Shown: positions 8,077 to 17,122, counted from the stretch's first letter. The stretch: 64,000 nt of DNA from Palsa-504 sp050013055 (GCA_050013055.1 JBEKGC010000014.1:1-64000), one strand, 5' to 3'. Made by a program: numbers and translations. The notes: generated from the sequence alone by a model not told the origin.

Positions 8077-9366
8077 ATGAATAGGACGCTCGCCGGGATG
8101 GTACGGCTACCTGGCCTGCTGGTCCGTGCCTGCCGGGTAGGAACGCTCATTTCGGCCTACGGCCTGGTCTTCGGCGGCACGGCGGTGGCGCGCAAGCTGC
8201 GGCGCACCGGATCCGCCGATGCGGGTGAACGATGGGTGCGGATGCTGAACTCCCTTGGTCCGTCCTACATCAAGATCGGCCAGTTGCTCAGTACCCGACG
8301 GGACCTGCTGCCGGATGACGTGTGCGCCTCGCTTACCCGGCTGACCGACTCGACGCCGCCACCGGGACGCGGGCAAATCGAGAAGGCGATCCGGCGCACC
8401 TACTCTGATCGTGACTGGCCCTTCGCCGCGTTCGAGTGGACCCCTGTCGCCTGTGGCAGCATCGCGAGCGTGCACCGGGCGGTCACTACCGATGGCAGAA
8501 AGGTCGCGGTCAAGGTGCGGCGACCTGGCATCGACAAGATCATGCGCCAGGATTTCGAGCTCATGTCCATGATGATGACGGCCCTCGGCGCGCTGCCACC
8601 CTTCCGGTCGATGCCGATGAAGGTCATGTTCAGCCAGGTGGGCGGGGCGATCCTGCGACAGCTCGATTTCGTTGCCGAACGCGAATCACTCGTAGCATTG
8701 CACGCGAACCTGGCGGGCTCGGCGGGTATCCGGATCCCGGCGCCGCTCATCGAGCTGTGCACGGACGAGGTCGTGGTGATGGATTTCATCGACGACCTCG
8801 TCCATTTCGCGCCGGGCGATCTGAGTGCGACCGCGCGCAGCTCGGCGGCCCGCAAGGTCATGGGCCTCATCTACGAGATGCTTTTCGTGGACGGCCTGGT
8901 CCACTGCGACCTGCATCCCGGGAACCTCTACCTCACGCGAGACACGGAGGTCGTCATCCTGGACGCCGGCTTCGTGATCCGGCTGCCGGAGAGCGTGCGC
9001 ATGTCCTTTGCCGACTTCTTCATCAACATGGCCATGGGGAACGGCCAGATGTGCGGGCACATCGTCATCGAGAGCGCCGCGCAGATCGCGCCAGGGGCCG
9101 ACTGCGCAGGTTTCCGCGATGTACTGGCCGAGCTGATCACGGAGACGACCGGAGCGCGGTCCGGTGATTTCAGCCTGGCTCGCTTCGCCGGACGTCTATT
9201 CGACCTCCAGCGCCGTTACGGGCTCTACCCCGCCCCAGAGTTCGCCTTCCCGCTGTTGTCACTTCTGGTGCTGGAAGGAATGGTCAAGGGTTTCGACGCC
9301 GAGCTGGATTTCCAGGCTGAGGCCGTGCCGATCCTCAAGCGCCGTAACCTCGGACGCCCCGTGTGA
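8077..9366 (+). CDS. ABC1/UbiB-family atypical kinase (AarF-like)
   Basis: This 429-residue protein has the UbiB/ADCK signature. The KxGQ-type motif appears as YIKIGQLLSTRRDLLP near residue 65. A kinase-like nucleotide site follows (GSIASVHRA, then VAVKVRRPG near 145), then HCDLHPGNLYL near 280 and the metal-binding VILDAGFVIRL near 300. Family members support quinone or other isoprenoid-lipid synthesis and act as ATPases or small-molecule kinases. The gene is 34 bases after unbL1 with GAGGAGAC before its ATG, so it is probably in the same operon. A UbiB protein is not part of the known enediyne cassette, and its role here is open. Confidence 0.9.
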   Translation: MNRTLAGMVRLPGLLVRACRVGTLISAYGLVFGGTAVARKLRRTGSADAGERWVRMLNSLGPSYIKIGQLLSTRRDLLPDDVCASLTRLTDSTPPPGRGQIEKAIRRTYSDRDWPFAAFEWTPVACGSIASVHRAVTTDGRKVAVKVRRPGIDKIMRQDFELMSMMMTALGALPPFRSMPMKVMFSQVGGAILRQLDFVAERESLVALHANLAGSAGIRIPAPLIELCTDEVVVMDFIDDLVHFAPGDLSATARSSAARKVMGLIYEMLFVDGLVHCDLHPGNLYLTRDTEVVILDAGFVIRLPESVRMSFADFFINMAMGNGQMCGHIVIESAAQIAPGADCAGFRDVLAELITETTGARSGDFSLARFAGRLFDLQRRYGLYPAPEFAFPLLSLLVLEGMVKGFDAELDFQAEAVPILKRRNLGRPV

Positions 9367-9412
9367 CCTAACGAGCCATAGCTGACTGTTAACCAATGGA
9401 AGAGGTCGTCTC

Positions 9413-10033
9413 ATGGATGAACAGATCGCGACCGCGGTCCGGGTGCCGCTGATCGGGGAGAGCGAGGCGGACGCACCTCTCGCAGAGCTTTACGAGCAGG
9501 TCAGGAGCGAGACCGGGCTGCCCTTCGTGCCGGACATGTTCCGGCTCCTGTCCACCAAGCCGGAGCTGCTGCAAGCCATCCTGGCCGGGTACAACGGCAC
9601 CTTCAACCACGGGGAGCTTCCCCGGGAGACCAAGGAACTGATCGCGGCCTGGACCTCCCGCCTGAACCAGTGCCCGTACTGCGTGGGCACGCACAGTTTC
9701 TTCCTTCAGGTCTACGGGGGCAGCGAGGAACTCGCGAACGCGATCGCGAACTCGGCCGATCCCGACGAACTACCCGTGGAGGAGCGCACCCGCGAACTGC
9801 TCCGCCTGGTCACGAAAGTTACCATCAGCCCCTACAAGATCACCGATCGGGACTGGCAGCGGGTACTCGACGCGGGCTACACCACGGGAGAACTTCTCGA
9901 GGGCGTTTTCTGCGCGGCGCTGTTCAATTTCATCTGCCGCCTGGTGGACAGTACGGGACTGGGCACCTCGGTGACGATGAGCCGCGTTTCCCAGCAGGAA
10001 GTGCCGGACGGAGATCATGATGGCGCCGTCTAA
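9413..10033 (+). CDS. Carboxymuconolactone decarboxylase / AhpD-like protein
   Basis: A 206-residue single-domain CMD/AhpD-like protein. The redox motif is RLNQCPYCVGTHSFF near residues 82-96, with CxxC followed by a conserved His, as in alkylhydroperoxidase-type members. Helices around it fit the all-alpha fold. The gene follows the UbiB-like gene by 46 bases and overlaps the start of the next SDR by 17 bases, so these genes are an operon. Peroxide or organic-radical detoxification is one possible role. Other family members catalyse decarboxylation or serve as redox partners, so substrate is open. Confidence 0.88.
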   Translation: MDEQIATAVRVPLIGESEADAPLAELYEQVRSETGLPFVPDMFRLLSTKPELLQAILAGYNGTFNHGELPRETKELIAAWTSRLNQCPYCVGTHSFFLQVYGGSEELANAIANSADPDELPVEERTRELLRLVTKVTISPYKITDRDWQRVLDAGYTTGELLEGVFCAALFNFICRLVDSTGLGTSVTMSRVSQQEVPDGDHDGAV

Positions 10034-10895
10034 GGCCGTTCTGATCACTGGCGTGTCCTCTGTCACCGGCCTGTCCTCGGGGACCGGTCGCGCGACCGCG
10101 TTGCGGCTGCACCGGGCCGGCTGGCCGGTCTACGCGACGGGACGAAGCCTGGCCGGACTTGAGGACCTGGCCGCAGAGGGCATCACCACGTTGCAGGTCG
10201 ACGTGACCGACGAGGCGTCGATGAGCACGGCCGTGGAGAAGGTCTCCGCCGATCACGGTGCGGTCGGGGTGCTCATCAACAGCGCCGCCTACAGCCTCAA
10301 CGGGCTGATCGGGGAAACCCCGGTCGACGAGGTCAGGCGCCAGTTCGAGACCAACCTGTTCGGGCTGGCGAGGATGACCCAGCTTGTCCTGCCGGGCATG
10401 CGCGAGCAAGGCGGCGGGCGGATCGTCATGATGTCCTCGATCTTCGGCCTTTTCGCTACCCCGGGCCGCGGTTACTACCAGGCCACCAAGCACGCGCTTG
10501 AGGCGATCAGCGATTCGCTGCGACTGGAGGTCGAAAGGGACGGGATCAAGGTCATCATCATCGAGCCGTCGCCGATCCTCGGCGGGTTCGTCCCCACGAC
10601 CATCGGCGACCTGCGGCTGGCGCCGGGCGCCGGGCACGACAGGTACAGCGAATTCTGGGAAAGCTTCGTGGAATGGCACGGCGCCTACCGGGAGGCGGAG
10701 CATCCCCGCGGCCGCGGCCGTACCTCCATACGCGCCGACAAGGTCGCGCAGGTGGTGGAGAAGTCGATCAGCAGCACCAACCCGCGCATCAGGTACAAAA
10801 TAGGCATTCCGGTGCGCATGCTGCCCCGGCAACGGGCGCTCTTCGGCGAGCGCGCCTGGAGTTTTTTCGTGAAGGGCTTTTTCCCGCAGCCCTGA
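10017..10895 (+). CDS. SDR with a duplicated glycine-rich loop
   Basis: The 292-residue protein is a classical SDR with YYQATKHA (Tyr-x3-Lys) near 160 and Ser in MMSSI near 143. The cofactor loop is odd: it reads ITGVSSVTGLSSGTGRAT, with the TGxSS unit present twice, where the paralogue at 2.7-3.5 kb has ITGCSTGIGRAT. The NNAG motif is changed to NSAA. The loop expansion comes from an in-frame near-repeat in the DNA (gcgtgtcctctgtcaccggc then ctgtcctcgg). Activity may still be present through the second copy. It overlaps the CMD gene and ends the unbV-led run. Confidence 0.87.
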   Translation: MMAPSKAVLITGVSSVTGLSSGTGRATALRLHRAGWPVYATGRSLAGLEDLAAEGITTLQVDVTDEASMSTAVEKVSADHGAVGVLINSAAYSLNGLIGETPVDEVRRQFETNLFGLARMTQLVLPGMREQGGGRIVMMSSIFGLFATPGRGYYQATKHALEAISDSLRLEVERDGIKVIIIEPSPILGGFVPTTIGDLRLAPGAGHDRYSEFWESFVEWHGAYREAEHPRGRGRTSIRADKVAQVVEKSISSTNPRIRYKIGIPVRMLPRQRALFGERAWSFFVKGFFPQP

Positions 10896-10986
10896 ACTTC
10901 CCGCAGCCCTGAACGGTGCAGTCGATAAACCGGGTCCCAGGCCCGTAACGCGCCGGCTACCGACATGGGTTGTCTGGCGTGCTGCC

Positions 10987-11757
10987 CTAGTGGACGGCGC
11001 CGTTGTGGACGGCGTGCTTAGCCAGGGCGGGCGGGCCTGGTACCTGCGATTCCAGGCTCGGCACCAGCCCGTCCGGGGCGGTCCGCAGCGGCGGCGGGGG
11101 GATGTGGAACAATTCCACGAACCACGCAAGCAACCCCGGATTGCCCGGCCCGCCATCGGGCGCCCGCAGCCGGACCCCTCCCGTCTCCAGCGCCTCCCGC
11201 GGGCTTATCTCACCTGCCAGCAGAAGCTGCAGCGGCGGACCGGCCTCGATGATCAGATCCGGGTTCAGCAGGTGCCCCTTGCCGATCTGCGCCCGCCCGT
11301 CGCTGATGCACGCGTGCGCGACCATATCGCCGAACTCCACCACGAAGTTCAGGTGGACCGCCCGCGCCATCTCAGCACGGAACGTCACCCGCAGCGCCGT
11401 GATCAGGCCGTCCTCGGTCATGATCTCGTCGCGGCGGAGGTTCCCCAGCGTCCGCAGGCCCCACCGGCACAGCGCCACCACGATCTGCTCTAGGTCCGCC
11501 CCGTACTCGGTCAGCTCGAACACACTCGACTCCATCGACTCCAGCGCCCCGCAGCGCTGTATCACCCCCGCCCGCTCCAGCTCCCCGATCCGCGTCACCA
11601 GCACATCCGCCGGCATCTGCGGGAACCCTCGCCGGAAATCCGCCATGGTCTTCGGCTCTACGAGCAGATCACGGATCAAGAGCAGCGTCCACGGCTCACC
11701 GACAACCTCCATGGCATGCACGAGACCGCAGTGCTGACCGTACGTCTGATGTACCAT
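10987..11757 (-). CDS. HxlR-type winged-helix regulator with SCP2-like C-terminus
   Basis: A 256-residue regulator. Residues 1-100 form an HxlR-type HTH (CGLVHAMEVVGEPWTLLLIRDLL, then a recognition region around MPADVLVTRIGELERAGVI). Residues 130-230 resemble the SCP2/sterol-carrier fold often attached to such regulators and thought to bind small hydrophobic ligands. The ATG at 11757 follows GAGGTAGAG and starts at the conserved domain. The gene faces the SDR convergently. It is the only clear DNA-binding regulator in the window, so it is the best candidate for pathway control. Its binding site was not identified. Confidence 0.87.
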   Translation of the reverse strand: MVHQTYGQHCGLVHAMEVVGEPWTLLLIRDLLVEPKTMADFRRGFPQMPADVLVTRIGELERAGVIQRCGALESMESSVFELTEYGADLEQIVVALCRWGLRTLGNLRRDEIMTEDGLITALRVTFRAEMARAVHLNFVVEFGDMVAHACISDGRAQIGKGHLLNPDLIIEAGPPLQLLLAGEISPREALETGGVRLRAPDGGPGNPGLLAWFVELFHIPPPPLRTAPDGLVPSLESQVPGPPALAKHAVHNGAVH

Positions 11758-11854
11758 CTCTACCTCTGGCTCGTTGACTTGACAGGCAAGGCGCAAAAGG
11801 CGGCCATTCATGCAGTTGCCGCACCTTGTTCAGACTGCCTCACTCGGCTCGGGT

Positions 11855-12253
11855 CTAACTAGAGGGAAACTGGATTCCCATCTTCGCGAACAGCTCACGG
11901 GCCACCTTCATGGCGTTGATCGCGCGCGGGACGCCGGCGCAGACGCTTACCAACGTCAGCGCCTCCACCACCTCCTCAGCTTTTGCTCCCACGCGCAGCG
12001 CGCCGCCGATGTGGAATGCCAGCTGCTGTTCACTGCCGCCGAGCACGGCGAGCATGCACACTGTCACAAGCGCGCGGGTGCGCATGTCCAGTCCGGGGCG
12101 GGTAAAGACCGCGCCGAGCCCATACCGCACCTGCGCGCCCAATCCGGGCGCGAATTCCGCCAGGTCCTCCCACGGCGCAATCGCACCGCCGCCCGACAAC
12201 ACTCCGAAAAGGTCGTCGGCGTTCCGGTCGATCTCATCAGTTACGTGTGACAT
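11855..12253 (-). CDS. Carboxymuconolactone decarboxylase family protein (small)
   Basis: A 132-residue single CMD domain with the motif pattern LDMRTRALVTVCMLAVLGGSEQQLAFHIGGALRVGAK. That matches gamma-carboxymuconolactone decarboxylase rather than AhpD, since no CxxC is present. The ATG at 12253 follows GGAGAAATGTC. It lies about 97 bases upstream of the HxlR gene on the same strand and may be co-transcribed with it. Substrate unknown. In clusters such proteins often act as small isomerase, decarboxylase or redox accessory enzymes. Confidence 0.85.
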   Translation of the reverse strand: MSHVTDEIDRNADDLFGVLSGGGAIAPWEDLAEFAPGLGAQVRYGLGAVFTRPGLDMRTRALVTVCMLAVLGGSEQQLAFHIGGALRVGAKAEEVVEALTLVSVCAGVPRAINAMKVARELFAKMGIQFPSS

Positions 12254-12544
12254 TTCTCCTCCATGGTGGCACCCCTTGCTATCACCTGAGCTCACAGCGT
12301 GATGATGAGCAGGTGGGGCGTGGGTGATGCACCGCCATCCGCGTTCGGCCCGACGGTACCGACCCGGCTCAGGTGAGGGCGTCTCCTGTCGTGCGCTCGC
12401 AGGCCGGGCGACCGGCAGCGCGCAATCCGCGAGTAGGCGATGCACGTATCGGACTCGAGACTTAGCGCAGGCCGCCGCACTGACCGCGTTCGCCGCGGCG
12501 TGGGGTGTCACCTATTGTCGAAGCCATCACTGTGAGGGCCGCGA

Positions 12545-14095
12545 ATGACGACTCAATACGACGTCATTATCGTAGGCGCCGGATCGGCCGGCGCCGTTCT
12601 CGCTGCGCGGTTGAGCGAGGACGCGTCGCGGCGTGTATTGCTCATCGAGTCCGGTCCGGATTACCTGACGTCGGAGGAGACACCGGTAGACATCAGCAAC
12701 GGCCGGACGATGTCTTTCCAGGACCATGACTGGGGGTTCCGTGCCGACGTCCGCGACGGGCGCAAGATTCGTTACCCGCGCGGCAAAGTGACTGGCGGAT
12801 CGTCCTGTGTCGGCGCGACGGTAGCTCTGCGCGGAGTGCCCGCAGATTACGATGAGTGGGCCAAAGCCGGCAACCCTGGCTGGTCTTTTTCCGAGGTTCT
12901 CCCGTACTTCCAGCGACTGGAGGACGACAAGGACTTCGGCGGCGACGAGTTCCACGGGCGGGGTGGGCCGTTCCCCATCCGCCGCTGGCGTGAGTCTGAG
13001 CTCGCGCCGGGCCAGATCGCGTTTGTCGAGGCATGCCTTGAAGCCGGCTTCCCCGAGGTAAAGGATCACAACCATCCCGAGTCGACTGGCGTCGGCCCGA
13101 TCCCGTCGAGCCGGTGGGACCTAAAATCCCGGGCCACCACGGCGAACGCGTACCTCACCCCGGCGGTAAGGCAGCGTCCGAACCTCGAGATCGCCGCGCA
13201 GACGACGATTGACCGGGTCGTATTCGAGGGATCGATGGCGACCGGGGTCATGGCGTCACGCGCGGGTGCCCCCTTTGAGCTCATCGCGGGGCGGCGGGTG
13301 ATCCTGGCCGCTGGTGCGGTCGGTTCCCCGATGGTCTTGATGCGCTCCGGCGTCGGACCGGCCGAGGATCTGCGCCGGCTCGGTATCGACTGCCGCGCGG
13401 ACCTAGCCGGTGTCGGCGCGAACCTCATAGACCACCAGCGCACGGGCGCATTTCTCGTGCCGCAGCCAGGAGCCTATGACCCGGCTCAGGCATTCCTGCA
13501 GGAGATCCTGCGGACCACCGCGCCCGGCTCGGCCGAGTTCAATGACCTGCAGTACTACATGGTCAACTATTTCGAGCTTGACCACTTCCCCGAGCTGCAG
13601 ATGCTCGCCGGGGCAACGGCGATTCTCGGAATCATGCTGGTGTCGCAGCGACCGCGCTCTCGCGGGCGGCTTATGCTGACTTCCGCTGATCCCGCAGCTT
13701 CGCCGCAGATCGAGCTTAATTTCCTGGACTCGGACCGGGAGATGGACATACTCGTCGACGGCGTGCGAACCGCATGGCGCATGGCGAATCACCCCCGGAT
13801 CCGCAGCCTCGGCCAGGGATTCGTCGTCTTGCGCGAGTCGACGATAGATAACGACGACATGGTGCGGCAGTACATCAAGATGAGCCTTGATAGCGCCTAC
13901 CACCCGATGGGGACCGTCCGCATGGGACCCGCCGACGATCCTCGATCTGTGGTCGGAGAGCGGTGCGCTGTGCATGGTCTGGAGTCGTTGTACGTCTGCG
14001 ACGCCTCGATCATGCCCAACACGGTGGTTGCCAACACAAACCTGACGTCGATCATGATCGGCGAGCGGATGGCGGACTGGCTGCGCGTTACCTGA
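12545..14095 (+). CDS. GMC-family FAD oxidoreductase (choline-dehydrogenase-like)
   Basis: This 516-residue enzyme has the N-terminal FAD site DVIIVGAGSAGAVLAARL at residues 5-22 and LLIESGPD near 36. The GMC signature GKVTGGSSCVGATVALRG is near 80. At the C-terminus, AYHPMGTVRMG contains the catalytic His, followed by CDASIMPNTVVANTN. Members oxidise primary or secondary alcohols. The ATG follows GAGGGCCGCG. It is a monocistronic plus-strand gene closed by a strong hairpin and is a likely tailoring oxidase. It differs from the second GMC enzyme at 22.9 kb, which belongs to the cholesterol-oxidase-like branch. Confidence 0.92.
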   Translation: MTTQYDVIIVGAGSAGAVLAARLSEDASRRVLLIESGPDYLTSEETPVDISNGRTMSFQDHDWGFRADVRDGRKIRYPRGKVTGGSSCVGATVALRGVPADYDEWAKAGNPGWSFSEVLPYFQRLEDDKDFGGDEFHGRGGPFPIRRWRESELAPGQIAFVEACLEAGFPEVKDHNHPESTGVGPIPSSRWDLKSRATTANAYLTPAVRQRPNLEIAAQTTIDRVVFEGSMATGVMASRAGAPFELIAGRRVILAAGAVGSPMVLMRSGVGPAEDLRRLGIDCRADLAGVGANLIDHQRTGAFLVPQPGAYDPAQAFLQEILRTTAPGSAEFNDLQYYMVNYFELDHFPELQMLAGATAILGIMLVSQRPRSRGRLMLTSADPAASPQIELNFLDSDREMDILVDGVRTAWRMANHPRIRSLGQGFVVLRESTIDNDDMVRQYIKMSLDSAYHPMGTVRMGPADDPRSVVGERCAVHGLESLYVCDASIMPNTVVANTNLTSIMIGERMADWLRVT

Positions 14096-14170
14096 CCGGC
14101 GGGCCAGAAAGGAGCGCGCCGCTCCCAGGCCGCGAAGGCGGCCATGCGTACCGCGCCGCCAGGCGTAGCC

Positions 14171-14203
14171 AAAGAGACCGGGGTTGAAAGCCCCGGTCTC
14201 TTT
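14171..14203 (+). terminator. Terminator after the GMC oxidoreductase
   Basis: A perfect 13-bp stem AAAGAGACCGGGG with loop TTGAAAG and its complement ending in CTCTTT, 76 bases past the GMC stop codon. It could work in both directions, as short A and T runs flank the stem. Confidence 0.8.
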
Positions 14204-14833
14204 GGTCTCTTGGCACAGGACAGGAAGATCAGGCCGGCGCGCCGGTGGATGCTAGTGCCGCGGAGGTAACGTTCGCCCCGCTTCCAGCCGCCGCCGGCCC
14301 CGGGGCCGGCCCTATTACTACGACGGTCCGTTGGTGTTGCGGGTTCGCTGGTCAGGCCCCGGAGGCGGGTCCGTTGTGGTCGTGCTGGTGGCGCGGTGGC
14401 GGCTGGGGGTGGTGATGCGAGGTGTGTGCCGTGCCTCGTCCGGCCTCAGCGTCGTGCGGGCCGGGCCGCCGGTTTCGCGTGGAAGATCGGGCTCCTGCGG
14501 ATAGTTCGGTACCCGATAGGGTACCGAACTATCCAGGTAAGCCGAATATTCCACGATCTTTTTCGACCATTGTGACGGGTGGGTTGCGGGTGCGGGGAGA
14601 GGCGGGGTTGGCGGTGACGGCGGCTGGGATGCGGTGGTTCGGGCCCTCAGAGTGATTGCTGCGGCGCTAGCTGAACCTGGGCCCGGCCGACGAATCGTTA
14701 GCAGGACAACCCGAAGAGGGCGTCAGCCGATTCGGAGGTCTGGCCGGACCCAGGCTCCCGTTCCGCTACCTGAACCGCGCAAACCGGGCCGGAAAGCACG
14801 GCACACATCGACAGGCACGAAGATCTGGGTGCG
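14204..14833. other. Gene-poor stretch with mobile-element scars
   Basis: About 630 bases without a credible gene. Open frames here are short and lack family resemblance. The notable content is the MITE-like inverted repeat listed separately. The rest shows nothing I can name. Confidence 0.4.
14478..14555. mobile_element. MITE-like 78-bp element made of two ~37-bp inverted repeats
   Basis: The outer ends read CGTGGAAGAT...and...ATTCCACG, and the inner 16 bases GGATAGTTCGGTACCC are perfectly inverted around a GATA centre. The two arms match over most of their length, with a few differences in the middle. A related arm (CGTGGAAGATTCGG, later GGTACCCTAT) occurs alone at 32337-32378. Two facing transposon ends or a miniature element explain this better than a terminator. 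Confidence 0.55.
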
Positions 14834-15646
14834 TCAGGCCGCCTGCGATGACTGCGCGTCCGCGAACTGACCGGGTTGGCGGCCTTCGCCGGCCGGCCCG
14901 CGGTACGCCTGGGCGATGTTCAGCCAGCGATCCGCCTCGGCGCCCACGGCGGTCAGGTCGAGGTCATCGCGATGCCGACGACGGGTGATCAGCAGGCAGA
15001 AATCCCACGCGGACCCGCGGACCAGCTGCGTGGCGTCCGCAGGGCCGAACTCCCAGCGGGCACCAGACGGGGCGGTCAATTCGAGCCGGAACTGCTCCTC
15101 CGGCGGCTTGATCCCGTGCGCCATGTAGCCGAAAGCGCGGGTATGCAGGCCGAATGCGACCAGGTGCTTGATCCGGTCGGTCCGCTCGCGGCGTACCCCC
15201 AGGGCATCCGCGACGTCCTGACCGTGGCCGAAGGTCTCCATGTACCCCGCGGCCGCGAGCACCGACGGCGGCAGCGGGTTCACCAGCCACGGAACCATCT
15301 GCCCGGCTGGGACCGCGAGGAGGGCTCCGGTCGCAGCCGACCGTTCGGAGCGCCAGCGGGCCATGACACCTTCCTGCCCATCGGCCATGTATTCCGCGAG
15401 GACAGTGTCCACAGACCCTTGGAAGTCGATCCGGGCGGGAGCCACTTCGGCTTCGAAGGCTGCGCCGTCTGACGCCGCCAGACGGGCGAGGTGAGCGATG
15501 AAGGCCAGGTGCGCGATCTGGTGCCCGATCGTCCAGCCGGGGGCTGGAGTCGGGGTTGCCCACGCCGCCACGTCCAGCTCCGCAACCAGGCCGTCGAGAG
15601 CGTTATCCTCGGCGGTAAGGTAGGAACATACTTCCTGCAACTCCAT
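14834..15646 (-). CDS. DinB-like (TIGR03084-type) metal-binding protein
   Basis: A 270-residue protein of the mycothiol-type maleylpyruvate isomerase/DinB superfamily. The metal-binding pattern includes GWTIGHQIAHLAF near residue 40 and ETFGHGQDVADALG near 138. These small helical-bundle enzymes bind a divalent metal and often act with mycothiol in isomerisation or thiol transfer, but this subgroup is uncharacterised. A second, different DinB-like protein is encoded at 34.7 kb. The gene is monocistronic on the minus strand. A role in thiol chemistry or protection against a reactive product is only inference. Confidence 0.83.
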   Translation of the reverse strand: MELQEVCSYLTAEDNALDGLVAELDVAAWATPTPAPGWTIGHQIAHLAFIAHLARLAASDGAAFEAEVAPARIDFQGSVDTVLAEYMADGQEGVMARWRSERSAATGALLAVPAGQMVPWLVNPLPPSVLAAAGYMETFGHGQDVADALGVRRERTDRIKHLVAFGLHTRAFGYMAHGIKPPEEQFRLELTAPSGARWEFGPADATQLVRGSAWDFCLLITRRRHRDDLDLTAVGAEADRWLNIAQAYRGPAGEGRQPGQFADAQSSQAA

Positions 15647-15860
15647 TACGGTGGGTCCTTTCTACCTGGGCTTGGCCGGATGCTTTCCTGTTTGCTTCGC
15701 TGCATCGCGGCATAGATCGCGAAAGGGGTATGTGCGTAATTTCGCCGATCGGACACCCCAACTCATGAGTATCCAGCGATATGGGGACAACGGGCTTCTC
15801 TGGACGTGCTGCCCTCACCCGGCACCCCGGCGCAGCTTGCAGACCGCCCCGATCCTCTGG

Positions 15861-15893
15861 AGGGGCCGAACTCCACAGCGGAGTTCGGCCCCT
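15861..15893. promoter_or_regulatory. Perfect 14-bp hairpin in the leader of unbL copy 2
   Basis: AGGGGCCGAACTCC and its exact complement flank ACAGC, about 90 bases before the unbL2 ATG. No plus-strand gene ends upstream of it, so it is not an ordinary 3' terminator. An attenuator, a transcript-stabilising hairpin or a scar of a deleted gene are possible. Confidence 0.45.
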
Positions 15894-15984
15894 TCAAACG
15901 CAATCGGGAAGAGGCGGCGTGGCACGCCCGCGGCCGATCATCCAAGAGACCGGAGTTTTTCCTATCGAAAACAGAGGGGGATGT

Positions 15985-16971
15985 ATGGCCACGCTGCTCG
16001 GCTCGGTCCGCAGGCTCGTGTTCACGCCGTCGCTGACCGAGGTTACATTCGCCAAGCGCGGCTTCCCCAGTAAGCCAACTGAGGCCACCGACCATTTGGA
16101 GCGAGTACCGCAGTCAGTGATCTGCGGGTTCGAATGGGGCATCGACTCACGCTCCCAGTGGGAAGTGGAGCGCCGCCTGGGCATGATAGAACCTGAACTC
16201 CGTAGTTTTGCTTATGAAGGCGCGACGATGGCATTTACGGTACGGGACGCGTTCGGCGGTCACCGTACCAGGGAGCTGCTCCTAGGCCCGGGAGAGAAGC
16301 ACATATTCGTCGCCTACATTGGCATCGGCTTCGCCATGGCCCGGCTGCCTCGCCAGTTGTGGAAGAAGGTCGTGCCTGATCTGAGCGGAACTCCCTTTTA
16401 TCCGGCGATTAGCTGGCTGGCGGTTGACGGCTACGCTTTCGATCGCGCGTACTTCGACACCCGCCGCTGGGTGGACAAGCAGATTCAGCCGCGACCCTAC
16501 CCGTGGGCTGGATACCCCGCTTATTTCCCGCGGGCTGTCGACCAGGGCATTGGCCGCGCGCTGTGGTTCATCCACGGCGGCAGAGCGGCAGACGTCGCCG
16601 CGGCCGTGCGGCGGTTCGCCGAGCCGAGGCGGGCCGACCTGTGGAGCGGCGTCGGACTGGCCGCGACGTTCGCCGGCGGCTGCGACCCGCAAGAGCTCTC
16701 TGAGCTGTACGAAACCGCGGATTCGTACCGGCCCGAGGTCGGCTTGGGGGCGGTGTTCGCCGTCAAGGCGCGGCACTATGCAGGCTTCGTCCCTGAGCAT
16801 ACGGTCGAAGCGGCCAGCGCCTTTGGCGGCCTGACCATCGAGGAGGCGGTTTCGATCGCCGACCGGGGCACAGCCGTCGACGCCGTCGAGGGACCGGAGC
16901 CTGCGTATGAGATCTGGCGGCGCAGGATCCGCCTGGAGCTCGATCCTGCGGCCAGGTCACTTTCGACGTAG
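15985..16971 (+). CDS. unbL: UnbL paralogue, copy 2 (DUF1702, divergent)
   Basis: A 328-residue DUF1702 protein that aligns from end to end with copies 1 and 3 but is clearly more diverged. It keeps KRGFPSKPTEATDHLE, LRSFAYEGATMAF, HIFVAYIGIGFAMARLP, WLAVDGYAFDRAYF and RAVDQGIGRALWF. The ATG at 15985 follows AGAGGGGGATGT, giving the usual UnbL N-terminus, so the open frame before it is not needed. Divergence with the fold motifs kept suggests either a separate function or independent acquisition from another enediyne cluster. The decayed copy at 18.2-18.5 kb resembles this one most. Confidence 0.9.
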   Translation: MATLLGSVRRLVFTPSLTEVTFAKRGFPSKPTEATDHLERVPQSVICGFEWGIDSRSQWEVERRLGMIEPELRSFAYEGATMAFTVRDAFGGHRTRELLLGPGEKHIFVAYIGIGFAMARLPRQLWKKVVPDLSGTPFYPAISWLAVDGYAFDRAYFDTRRWVDKQIQPRPYPWAGYPAYFPRAVDQGIGRALWFIHGGRAADVAAAVRRFAEPRRADLWSGVGLAATFAGGCDPQELSELYETADSYRPEVGLGAVFAVKARHYAGFVPEHTVEAASAFGGLTIEEAVSIADRGTAVDAVEGPEPAYEIWRRRIRLELDPAARSLST

Positions 16972-17106
16972 GCGGCCGGACGGGCCGCGACAACGACACG
17001 TTATGAGCGTTGCGCACAACCGGTCGCGAGCGCGGGCCTTCTGGGCCTGCGCGAGCGATCGGTGCTGGCAGCGCGGGCAGTAGGTTCTTTGCATAACGTG
17101 ACTATT

Positions 17107-17122
17107 GCATAGAACACTATGC
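17107..17122. promoter_or_regulatory. Palindrome in the promoter region of unbL copy 3
   Basis: GCATAG-AACA-CTATGC lies about 36 bases before the TTG start of unbL3, in an AT-rich patch that also has TTGCATA twice (17090s and 17105-17111). It could be an operator overlapping a promoter. Confidence 0.3.
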
